Source: an uncultured Collinsella sp.
GTDB taxonomy: Bacteria; Actinomycetota; Coriobacteriia; Coriobacteriales; Coriobacteriaceae
DNA: 16,120 bases
Assembly (NCBI GenBank): GCA_900546105.1
Contig: URBP01000050.1
Span: forward strand, 1 to 16,120
Direction of reading: 5' to 3'
The notes beneath the pieces are model-generated. The model did no database searches. It was given only the letters and a program-made list of their open reading frames with translations, and was not told the DNA's origin. Shown in pieces: positions 1 to 6,654 of the stretch (its first letter is position 1; each line of letters opens with the position of its first letter). The translations under genes and the position numbers were made by a program.

Positions 1-328
1 CCTCGGCAATCTGCTCGCGAACGTCCTCAAGGTCATCGGCGCCGTTCGAAGTCACCGTAACGATATGGTCACCATGTACCTGATTGGGCACGAGCAGATT
101 ATGCTCGCACTCAGTGGCGCCCATAGCTTCGAGCGCTCGACGACGATTTTCTTGAACAGCAAAGGGGTCATCGCCTACATGCGAGCCCAGGTTGAGCGAG
201 GAGTACGCATCTTCAGAAACGCCACCGGTGCGCTCGGTAAAGGCAAAGCGAACATCGGATGTCGCGCCCTCCACCAACGTAACTCCATCATGGTCGACAC
301 GCGAAACGTTGTCCGCACGTGCTGCCAT
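1..328 (-). CDS. pgeF: PgeF/YfiH-family (DUF152, multicopper-oxidase-like fold) protein, N-terminal 109 residues, cut by window edge
   Basis: I translated this partial gene by hand. The first 109 residues carry the N-terminal hallmarks of the YfiH/YlmD family: an F-T-E-R-x-G-G-V-S motif (about 30-38), S-L-N-L-G-S-H-V-G-D-D-P (44-55), an N-R-R-R helix (61-64), and N-Q-V-H-G (83-87), whose His is a known family metal ligand. The remaining Cys and His ligands would lie beyond the left edge. Family members are described as purine nucleoside-processing enzymes and as peptidoglycan editing factors that keep the wrong residue out of the stem peptide; the sequence alone does not decide between these. 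The ATG at 328 is set by AGGAGG at 336-341, seven bases upstream. In actinobacteria this gene commonly follows ftsZ. Here a strong terminator separates the two, so it probably has its own promoter or relies on read-through. Confidence 0.88.
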   Translation of the reverse strand, partial: MAARADNVSRVDHDGVTLVEGATSDVRFAFTERTGGVSEDAYSSLNLGSHVGDDPFAVQENRRRALEAMGATECEHNLLVPNQVHGDHIVTVTSNGADDLEDVREQIAE

Positions 329-335
329 ACTAAAG

Positions 336-341
336 CCTCCT
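336..341 (-). promoter_or_regulatory. Shine-Dalgarno site of pgeF
   Basis: A perfect AGGAGG on the minus strand, seven bases before the ATG at 328. It fixes the start of the partial pgeF gene. Confidence 0.85.
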
Positions 342-355
342 AATAACACAAGTAC

Positions 356-370
356 CGCGGCGTCGCCGCG
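356..370 (-). repeat. G/C inverted repeat in pgeF leader
   Basis: CGCGGCG and CGCCGCG arms around a single base form a 15-bp perfect inverted repeat, 27 nt upstream of the pgeF start codon. As RNA it could fold as a six-pair stem with a three-base loop in the 5' leader. There is no T-tract, so it is not an intrinsic terminator. I found no convincing -35/-10 pair in 342-480. Whether the repeat regulates anything is unknown. Confidence 0.35.
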
Positions 371-478
371 CAGTCCGCGTTTATACGGCTGTCATACTTC
401 CTTAAAAGGATACCCGCAGCGGTAGGGACCAAACGTAAAGGGAACGTAAGGAGATTGGAGGCTTTCGTTTACAAACGA

Positions 479-516
479 GAAACAAAACGGGGTGCATCCA
501 AATGGACACACCCCGT
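479..516 (-). terminator. Rho-independent terminator after ftsZ
   Basis: Read on the minus strand, 516-487 forms a 13-pair stem (ACGGGGTGTGTCC with GGATGCACCCCGT, including two G-T wobbles) closed by an ATTT loop. It is followed directly by TTTTGTTT. It starts 22 nt after the ftsZ stop codon and marks the end of the dcw transcription unit. A smaller inverted repeat (CGTTT-GT-AAACG on the minus strand, 466-477) lies just past the T-tract. Confidence 0.9.
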
Positions 517-538
517 GCAGGTCGTTGAGAAAAACGAA

Positions 539-1693
539 CTAGAAGCTACCGCGCTTCAGGAAGTCGGGAAGCTCGAACTGGTCGTTGCCAAAGTTGGGCA
601 GCTCGGTACCACCGACGTTGTGGGTCGGAGCGGCCTGAGCCGGGCTGGCAGCCGGAGCGGTGCGCTGCGGCTCAGCGGAGGCAGCGGCCTTGCTCTGAGA
701 CTGCTGAGCAGCAAAGAGCTCGTCCTGACGGTTGACGTTGGAATCGGAGAAGCCCGTAGCAATGACGGTGATACGCACCTGATCGCCCAGGGACTCGTCG
801 ACAACGGTACCGAAGATGATGTTCGCCTCGGGGTCGACGGCGTTGGCGACAACGTCGGCGGCGTCGCTGATCTCCTGGATGCCCAGGTCCTTGGAACCAG
901 CGATGGAGAGCAGCACGCGCGTGGCACCATCGATGGAACTCTCGAGCAGCGGGCTGGAGATGGCCTGCTGGGCAGCGTCGACGGCACGAGTATCCCCAGA
1001 AGAGGTACCGATACCCATCATGGCGGTACCGGCCTGCTTCATGATGGTCTTAACATCGGCGAAGTCCAGGTTGATGATACCGGGGACGGTGATGAGGTCG
1101 GTGATGCCCTGGGTGCCCTGGGAAAGGACGCCATCGGCAATCGCGAAGGCCTCGAGCATGGTGGTCTTCTTCTCGGCGATGTCGAGCAGCTTATCGTTAG
1201 GGATGACAATCATGGTGTCGACGCAATCGGAGAGGGTCTTGATGCCCTCCTCGGCGCTCTTCTTGCGCTTGCGGCCCTCGAAGGTGAAGGGCTTGGTCAC
1301 GACGGCGACGGTCAGTGCGCCGACCTCGTTCATCGCGATATCGGCAACGATGGGAGCAGCACCGGTACCGGTGCCACCGCCCTCACCGCAGGTGATAAAC
1401 ACCATGTCGGCGCCAGCGAGCGCCTCGGCAATGTCGTCGCGGGACTCATCGGCAGCCTTGCGGCCAACCTCGGGGTTGGCGCCGGCGCCCAGGCCGCGGG
1501 TAAGGTCGGTGCCGATGTGCACCTTGATATCGGCATCAGAGATCGCGAGTGCCTGAGCATCGGTGTTGATAGCAACAAACTCGACGCCGCGGATGCCCTC
1601 TTCGATCATTCGATTGACCGCGTTGGTACCGCCGCCGCCGACGCCGACCACCTTAATGACGGCAAGGTAGTTGTTGATCTCTGTCTCGTGCAT
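539..1693 (-). CDS. ftsZ: Cell division protein FtsZ
   Basis: Tubulin-like GTPase that polymerises into the cytoplasmic Z ring and recruits the divisome. In this 384-residue form the N-terminal glycine loop G-G-G-G-T-N-A-V-N-R-M is at 19-29. The nucleotide-binding G-E-G-G-G-T-G-T-G is at 103-111, in the Glu form seen in actinobacteria rather than the Met form of E. coli. The T7 catalytic loop N-L-D-F-A-D-V is at 208-214. A Gln/Ala/Pro-rich linker spans about 325-365, ending in a conserved-type tail, E-L-P-D-F-L-K-R (374-381), for SepF/partner binding. I chose the ATG at 1693 because GGAGG lies six bases upstream. A further in-frame ATG at 1723 has no ribosome site and would add ten residues. 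The gene is preceded by a 199-bp AT-rich gap, likely holding its own promoter, and followed by a strong terminator. Confidence 0.97.
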   Translation of the reverse strand: MHETEINNYLAVIKVVGVGGGGTNAVNRMIEEGIRGVEFVAINTDAQALAISDADIKVHIGTDLTRGLGAGANPEVGRKAADESRDDIAEALAGADMVFITCGEGGGTGTGAAPIVADIAMNEVGALTVAVVTKPFTFEGRKRKKSAEEGIKTLSDCVDTMIVIPNDKLLDIAEKKTTMLEAFAIADGVLSQGTQGITDLITVPGIINLDFADVKTIMKQAGTAMMGIGTSSGDTRAVDAAQQAISSPLLESSIDGATRVLLSIAGSKDLGIQEISDAADVVANAVDPEANIIFGTVVDESLGDQVRITVIATGFSDSNVNRQDELFAAQQSQSKAAASAEPQRTAPAASPAQAAPTHNVGGTELPNFGNDQFELPDFLKRGSF

Positions 1694-1699
1694 GTCGGT

Positions 1700-1704
1700 C
1701 CTCC
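1700..1704 (-). promoter_or_regulatory. Shine-Dalgarno site of ftsZ
   Basis: GGAGG on the minus strand, six bases before the ATG at 1693. It favours that codon over the in-frame ATG at 1723, which has no such site. Confidence 0.85.
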
Positions 1705-1786
1705 GAACAAAGGTTATAGCCATAGCATGGGTCGACCCCTGCGCACATTAACCTTCAGGTTGAAAGTAAATGCAAAGGTAAACCGT

Positions 1787-1828
1787 ATTATGTTTGCACA
1801 TTATGAACGTATCAGTCAAATAATTGAC
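1787..1828 (-). promoter_or_regulatory. Candidate ftsZ promoter/operator region with inverted repeat
   Basis: The ftsQ-ftsZ gap turns sharply AT-rich at about 1745-1865. It contains GTCAA-TTAT-TTGAC (minus strand, 1828-1815), a perfect five-base inverted repeat whose right arm reads TTGACT, like a -35 box. Two CATAAT hexamers resembling -10 boxes follow at 1805-1800 and 1792-1787. Their distances from TTGACT (8 and 21 nt) do not match the ideal 17, so the exact promoter is unresolved. Actinobacteria commonly have ftsZ promoters in this gap, which supports a regulatory role. Confidence 0.45.
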
Positions 1829-1892
1829 CGTGAAAACCAAACAAACCAGATAAACGGCGTGGTATGGCCCCTCAACAAAGCATCAACCAGCG

Positions 1893-3149
1893 CTACGAGG
1901 TCGGAGCATTCCTAAAAGTGTAGTTGCCCGGAGAGCGCACATTGATATACGTTACGCCCTCTACCTGCGAAAGCAACTTGGTGACTACGCGTTCTTTCTT
2001 GGCGATATCGTCCGAATCGCCCAGCGACACCTCAATGCCGTTATTGAGGTTTGCCGAGATGGCTTCGACCGAAGGCGTGGAAATATCCTTGACTTGTCCC
2101 AAGAACTCGCTCGAAAAACCACGCACATAATCCAAGCCGGCCTTAACAGCTTTGGAGTTCACCGCCTGGCCGGAAACCGGAGCGACATCCGCCGAGACAT
2201 CAGTCAACAACACCGCGCCATAATGCTTGGCGAGCGCCAGCGCGGCATCGATTCCGGTCAAGGTATTTGAGCCCTGCCCTGTCGTGATGACGTTGCCCTG
2301 GTCGTCCACTTCGACCGACGTCGACAGCGGGGCGATCCAGGTGTCATCGTCTCCGATAGCCCAGGCAAGGTCGTCGGAGCTGATATACGCAATGGCGATA
2401 ACTTTACGCTCCGTCGGCGTGATGATAAGCGTATGGGGAAACTGGCGCTGGACATCCACGCCCGAGACCCACGGGTTCTGCTTGAGATCCTCGGTAATCT
2501 GGTCGGGATCGACGTTAAAAAGCGACGTTCCCTCGGGCAAATCGATCAGCTGGATAGCATCGTGCTTCGTCACATGCTCGCTGCCTTGAATCTGAATATC
2601 AGTGGCAGTAAACAATCCAGAGTTGATCACCACGATGGCAACGACGACGAGCACGGCCAAGACGGCCAGAACGCCGCCCACGATTTTGCCTTTGCCGGTA
2701 ACGACAGAAGCGGCGTCTGATGTTTTATTTGCCATCGCTCCAAGTGAAGATAACGGGTTGAAACCTTTTTTACTCGAAGGCTTCTTGGCAGTAGCCGGCA
2801 CCGATGTCAGCGAGCGCGGTTTCGATGCGCCCAGCGTGCGACCTGGACGCGCCGCTTTAGTTCCCGTCGAGGGCTTGGGAGTTGCCATGGGACGGGCAGG
2901 CTTGGCGCCCATAACAGGCTTTGACGTCACCGAGGGACGCAAGGACTTTTTTGCGGCCGGACGATTACCGAGCTGCGAGCCGACGACCGGTCGACTGGTC
3001 TGTCGAGCATGCCCGACAGACTTAGAGTGCGCGACGGTATTGCGTTGAGGTTTGGCAGGCGCGCCGGAACGCCCTCCGGCGCGGCGGAAGGTGGGTTTCG
3101 ATGCTCTAGAAGCCGAGGAATTTAACTTCCGGTCTGAGCTCGATGCCAT
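1893..3149 (-). CDS. ftsQ: Cell division protein FtsQ (POTRA-domain, bitopic membrane protein)
   Basis: FtsQ links the FtsZ-side divisome to septal wall synthesis. This 418-residue protein has three parts: a very long Lys/Arg/Pro/Ser-rich cytoplasmic tail (1 to about 153), one membrane segment (about 156-177, Val/Leu/Ile/Ala), and an extracellular part. The extracellular part begins with a POTRA domain (about 180-250), including L-P-E-G-T-S-L-F-N-V-D and N-P-W-V-S-G-V-D-V-Q-R-Q-F-P-H-T-L. The tail contains repeated motifs of the type K-P-x-x-G-x-K-x-A-R-P. Family tails are usually much shorter, so this is unusual in size. The ATG at 3149 lies inside the end of murB, with a 44-nt overlap. GAGGGAGG sits directly upstream and no ATG follows within the next 20 codons, so I kept it. 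Identity rests on domain layout and position between murB and ftsZ. Confidence 0.9.
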   Translation of the reverse strand: MASSSDRKLNSSASRASKPTFRRAGGRSGAPAKPQRNTVAHSKSVGHARQTSRPVVGSQLGNRPAAKKSLRPSVTSKPVMGAKPARPMATPKPSTGTKAARPGRTLGASKPRSLTSVPATAKKPSSKKGFNPLSSLGAMANKTSDAASVVTGKGKIVGGVLAVLAVLVVVAIVVINSGLFTATDIQIQGSEHVTKHDAIQLIDLPEGTSLFNVDPDQITEDLKQNPWVSGVDVQRQFPHTLIITPTERKVIAIAYISSDDLAWAIGDDDTWIAPLSTSVEVDDQGNVITTGQGSNTLTGIDAALALAKHYGAVLLTDVSADVAPVSGQAVNSKAVKAGLDYVRGFSSEFLGQVKDISTPSVEAISANLNNGIEVSLGDSDDIAKKERVVTKLLSQVEGVTYINVRSPGNYTFRNAPTS

Positions 3150-4017
3150 ACGCCTCCCTCACCTTTCCGTGCACATGTCTGATAACCGCGGCAACGTCAT
3201 CGGCCGAGGCAGTTCCGTTATTAACGATAAAATTAGCGTGAACGGGCGAAACTTCCGCGCCGCCAATCGAAAAACCCTTTAATCCACAATCCTCGATAAG
3301 CTTGCCCACACTCGCATCGGGCGGATTGCGAAAGACCGACCCGCAGGATGCGCGACCCATGGGCTGCGTACGCTTGCGCCTCGTAAGGTACCGCTCCATG
3401 CGCTCGCGAATGTCGGCCTTGGGCGCCGGTTTAAGCTTGAGCACGCACTCGAGGATAATCTCATTGCGGGGAAGGCTACATTCGCGGTAGCCCCAAGTGA
3501 TCTCGGACCCCGCATAATGCTTGATACCGGATGCCGGGTCAAACGTTACAACATCCTCAACCAACGAGCCAATCCACTCGGTCCGTGTGCCGGCATTCAT
3601 AGATATCGCACCGCCGACCGAACCAGGGATGCCAACGGCAAATTCAAGACCCGAGAGGCTACGCGACAGGGCATCGTTGACCAGGCGCGCAAACATCACG
3701 CCCGCACCGACCGTCAGCGTACAACCGTCATCGGCAACAACCGTGCGCTGAAACTCACGTCCGAGCGAAATGACGGCACCGCGATAACCGCCATCGGCAA
3801 CCAGCAGATTGGAGCCCTTGCCGATGATGACCCACGGCACCTGCTCGCGATCGAGCACCGCCACGGCGCGGCGGAGGGCATGATAGCTATGGCACGTCAC
3901 GAAGAGGTCGGCCTTGCCGCCGATACGATAGCTCGTATGACGCGCAAGGCGCTCGTCCTCGATCACATCCGTGTCGATCATGCCCGAGAGCGCCATGACG
4001 GCGTTAAACAGACCCAT
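3106..4017 (-). CDS. murB: UDP-N-acetylenolpyruvoylglucosamine reductase MurB
   Basis: FAD-dependent cytoplasmic enzyme that reduces UDP-GlcNAc-enolpyruvate to UDP-MurNAc with NADPH. In this 303-residue protein the FAD-binding motifs are T-S-Y-R-I-G-G-K-A-D (28-37), G-K-G-S-N-L-L-V-A-D (66-75) and G-I-P-G-S-V-G-G-A (129-137). Y-R at 177-178, the catalytic Ser in C-G-S-V-F-R-N-P (Ser227), and the Glu in L-R-P-E-V (Glu297) supply the expected active-site residues. The short form fits type II MurB. The start at 4017 lies five bases after the murC stop and has no clear Shine-Dalgarno sequence, so translation is probably coupled to murC. In-frame ATGs at codons 8 and 13 are alternatives, also without good sites. 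The 3' end overlaps ftsQ by 44 nt. Confidence 0.96.
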   Translation of the reverse strand: MGLFNAVMALSGMIDTDVIEDERLARHTSYRIGGKADLFVTCHSYHALRRAVAVLDREQVPWVIIGKGSNLLVADGGYRGAVISLGREFQRTVVADDGCTLTVGAGVMFARLVNDALSRSLSGLEFAVGIPGSVGGAISMNAGTRTEWIGSLVEDVVTFDPASGIKHYAGSEITWGYRECSLPRNEIILECVLKLKPAPKADIRERMERYLTRRKRTQPMGRASCGSVFRNPPDASVGKLIEDCGLKGFSIGGAEVSPVHANFIVNNGTASADDVAAVIRHVHGKVREAYGIELRPEVKFLGF

Positions 4018-4022
4018 TAGAC

Positions 4023-5441
4023 TTAAGCGTCTTTCTTGGCAGTCAGATACTCAATGAACTCGGGACCGACGGTCGTAACGTCACCGGCACCCATGGTGAG
4101 CAGCAGGTCGCCCTCGCCCACCATCTGCTCGAGCTCCTGATTGAGCTCAAGACGGCTGGAGCAGTACACGACCTCCTTGCCAGGATGCTTGGTGCGCACG
4201 GTATCGGCGAGCATCTTAGAGGTGACACCCGGAATGGGCATCTCGCCAGCCGAGAACACATCAATCAGCAGCAGCTTATCGGCATTGGCAAATGCATCGG
4301 CAAAGTCGTCGCACAGGGCCTGCAGGCGCGAATAGCGGTGCGGCTGGAACACGACGTCGACGTGCTTGTAGCCCAGCGACGAAGCGGCAGCAAGCGTCGC
4401 CTTGATCTCGGTGGGGTGATGGCCGTAATCATCGACCACGGTGATGCCATCGATATCGCCCACGTGGGTAAAGCGACGGCGGACGCCCTCAAAGCTCGAG
4501 AGCGCCTTGGCGGCGGCGTCGATGTCAAGGCCCAGGACATGGGCGACGGTGAGCACCGCCGTGGCGTTGAGCATGTTGTGGCGACCGGGATTGCTCTTGA
4601 TCTCCACAGCACGCTCAGTGCCGTCCTCAAAGCGAACGATAAAGTCACTATGGATGCCCTTGACATCCGGGTGCACGCAGACGATGTCGTTGCTCTCGGC
4701 AAAGCCGTAGGAAAGCACGTGACGGCCCGTCGACTTGGCGAGCTCGACCAGATGCGGGTCCTCACCGCAGACGATGACGGTGCCGTCCTCGCCCACCAGA
4801 CTCATGAATTTGGCGAAAGTCGCCTCGATCTCCTCGATACCCGAGTAGTGATCGAGGTGGTCGGCCTCGACGTTGGTCACAATGACTACGTTGGGGTTCA
4901 GGAACAGGAAGGAGCTGTCGGACTCGTCGGCCTCGGCGACAAAGTAGTCGCCCGAGCCGTTCTTGCCGTTCGTGTCATAGCCCTCGACGATGCCGCCGAT
5001 CAAGAAGCTCGGATCCAGACCCATGCGGTCGAGCATGGTAGCGCACATCGAAGACGTGGTGGTCTTGCCATGCGTGCCGGCAACAGCGACAGTCGTGTAG
5101 CCGTGGCCCAAAGCAGAGAGCATCTTGGCACGGGGCCACACGGGGATACCAAGCTCGCGAGCGCGCACGAGTTCAGGGTTGGACTCCGGAATAGCGGTAG
5201 AGACAACAACCACGTCGGGCTTGACCTCGTCGATCGTGGCGGCCTCATGGCCCACATGCACCTTCACGCCAGCGCGGGTAAGCTGGCGGATATAACGTGA
5301 CGTCTTAAGGTCGGAGCCGGTAACGGCATAACCGCGCTCGTGCAGAACGAGGGCGATGCCGCTCATGCCGGCTCCGCCGATACCGATAAAGTGGGCGCTC
5401 TTAAACTCGGGCGCGGAGGTTGCAGTCTGGGAATCAGCCAT
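4023..5441 (-). CDS. murC: UDP-N-acetylmuramate--L-alanine ligase MurC
   Basis: ATP-dependent cytoplasmic ligase that adds L-alanine to UDP-MurNAc, the first step of stem-peptide assembly. This 472-residue protein has the Mur ligase three-domain order. The N-terminal UDP-binding fold carries G-I-G-G-A-G-M-S-G-I-A (20-30). The ATP P-loop G-T-H-G-K-T-T-T is at 122-129, and acidic E-A-D-E-S-D-S-S-F at 170-178. The C-terminal domain begins with D-D-Y-G-H-H-P-T-E-I (337-346) and F-Q-P-H-R-Y-S-R (365-372). The start is taken as the ATG at 5441, preceded by AAGGAG at 5453-5458. An in-frame GTG at 5468 has no good site and would put the AAGGAG inside the gene. A 97-bp gap separates it from murG; murB follows after five bases. 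Confidence 0.97.
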   Translation of the reverse strand: MADSQTATSAPEFKSAHFIGIGGAGMSGIALVLHERGYAVTGSDLKTSRYIRQLTRAGVKVHVGHEAATIDEVKPDVVVVSTAIPESNPELVRARELGIPVWPRAKMLSALGHGYTTVAVAGTHGKTTTSSMCATMLDRMGLDPSFLIGGIVEGYDTNGKNGSGDYFVAEADESDSSFLFLNPNVVIVTNVEADHLDHYSGIEEIEATFAKFMSLVGEDGTVIVCGEDPHLVELAKSTGRHVLSYGFAESNDIVCVHPDVKGIHSDFIVRFEDGTERAVEIKSNPGRHNMLNATAVLTVAHVLGLDIDAAAKALSSFEGVRRRFTHVGDIDGITVVDDYGHHPTEIKATLAAASSLGYKHVDVVFQPHRYSRLQALCDDFADAFANADKLLLIDVFSAGEMPIPGVTSKMLADTVRTKHPGKEVVYCSSRLELNQELEQMVGEGDLLLTMGAGDVTTVGPEFIEYLTAKKDA

Positions 5442-5452
5442 GTGCTCGTGTA

Positions 5453-5458
5453 CTCCTT
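5453..5458 (-). promoter_or_regulatory. Shine-Dalgarno site of murC
   Basis: AAGGAG on the minus strand, 11 bases before the ATG at 5441, a slightly long spacing. It supports that start over the in-frame GTG at 5468. Confidence 0.65.
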
Positions 5459-5488
5459 GCGTAAACACTGCCTGTAACCCGTTAACTG

Positions 5489-5504
5489 TACCGCACCTAC
5501 CGCA
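5489..5504 (-). repeat. Short direct repeat in murG-murC gap
   Basis: TGCGGTA occurs twice, separated by GG, in the 97-bp gap before murC. I see no convincing promoter hexamers beside it. It could be a protein-binding site or chance. Confidence 0.25.
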
Positions 5505-5538
5505 TCAGCGCGAGGGCGACCGACGATATCCCGTCTAA

Positions 5539-6654
5539 CTAACGCAAACCCTCTACCGCATCCGCCAGAAGAGCGGCGGCCCTATCCTGAGCCAGACCAC
5601 GCGCCGCCTGACGCATGACGTCGCGCTCTGCCGCGTCATCGACCAGGTGCAGCAGCTCATCGGCAAAGGCAGAACCGTCGATATCGGCATCGGCACAGAG
5701 CACGCCGGCCCCGGCGTCGACCAGATAACGGGCATTGGTGGTTTGGTGGTCGGCCGTCGCATGCGGATACGGCACGAGTATCGAGGGCACGGCGAGCGCA
5801 GCGATCTCGGCCACGCTCGATGCACCCGAACGCGAGAGCACCAAATCGGCAGCAGCCAGCATATCGCCCATGTTGTCGATGTAAGGCTGGACGCGGTAAC
5901 GCTTCGCCTCCTCGGGCGTCAGCGCCAAAGCGCGCTCGGTCTCCTCAAAGCCGTCGGCACCCGTCGAATGCAACACATAGAGGTTCTTGCGCGAAAGCAG
6001 CTCGTTTTTGAGCGAAACCGCGCGCTCGTTGAGGTGCTGGGCGCCAAGTGAACCGCCAAAGACGAGCAGCAGCGTAGCGTCCTCGGGAACGCCAAGTGCC
6101 TTGCGGCCGCGAGCGCGATCGCCCTCGATCACCGAGCGACGTACGGGGTTGCCGGTCATGAGCACGTGGTCAGGGTCACCTTCGCGCTCAAAGACCGAGC
6201 GCGCTGCCGGCACCGAGATGCACACGCGGGCGGCGTGGGAGTTCATCATCTTGTTGGCCAGGCCCGGAACAGAGTTCTGCTCATGTAGCAGATACGGAAC
6301 GCCTGCGCCCTTGCACCACCCCAGCAGTGGAACCTCGACATAGGCACCAAAACCGATGGCGGCATCGGGCTTGCCGACCTTTGAGAAATGACTGGCGAGC
6401 GCACGCTTGGCCTTGTTGACACGCCACAGCGAGGTCAACGCCGTCCAAGGACGGGAGCGGTCGAAGCCCGTGACCGTAATGGGCACAAAATCAAACCCAG
6501 CCTCGGGGACCAGACGACCCTCGAGCTTGCGCGACTGGCCCACGAACACAACGTGGTGGCCACGATCACGCAGCTCTTCGGCCAAGGCGAGCGCGGGGTT
6601 GATGTGTCCTGCCGTGCCGCCGGCTGCAATAGCAACGGTCATCTTATCGGTCAT
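5539..6654 (-). CDS. murG: UDP-GlcNAc:undecaprenyl-PP-MurNAc-pentapeptide GlcNAc transferase MurG
   Basis: GT28-family, GT-B fold glycosyltransferase on the inner membrane face. It converts lipid I to lipid II. This 371-residue protein has the N-terminal glycine-rich loop G-G-T-A-G-H-I-N-P at about 12-20, with the family's catalytic-loop His. A second nucleotide-binding loop, V-F-G-G-S-L-G-A-Q, lies in the C-terminal domain. The UDP-GlcNAc site segment S-R-S-G-A-S-S-V-A-E-I-A is followed by the loop V-P-Y-P-H-A-T-A-D-H-Q. I set the start at the ATG at 6654, preceded by AAGGG at 6661-6665 with six bases of spacing. A GTG at 6672 is in frame but has no site. This start overlaps the end of ftsW by 11 nt, so translation is likely coupled to the flippase/polymerase partner gene. 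Confidence 0.97.
   Translation of the reverse strand: MTDKMTVAIAAGGTAGHINPALALAEELRDRGHHVVFVGQSRKLEGRLVPEAGFDFVPITVTGFDRSRPWTALTSLWRVNKAKRALASHFSKVGKPDAAIGFGAYVEVPLLGWCKGAGVPYLLHEQNSVPGLANKMMNSHAARVCISVPAARSVFEREGDPDHVLMTGNPVRRSVIEGDRARGRKALGVPEDATLLLVFGGSLGAQHLNERAVSLKNELLSRKNLYVLHSTGADGFEETERALALTPEEAKRYRVQPYIDNMGDMLAAADLVLSRSGASSVAEIAALAVPSILVPYPHATADHQTTNARYLVDAGAGVLCADADIDGSAFADELLHLVDDAAERDVMRQAARGLAQDRAAALLADAVEGLR

Noticed and set aside
455..1915. Long plus-strand open frame of 486 codons opposite ftsZ
   Set aside because: It is the mirror of a GC-rich real gene, has no recognisable domain or ribosome site, and crosses the ftsZ terminator and promoter gap. FtsZ on the minus strand explains the region.
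4185..5300. Plus-strand open frame of 371 codons opposite murC
   Set aside because: Shadow of murC; its composition and lack of motifs argue against a gene.
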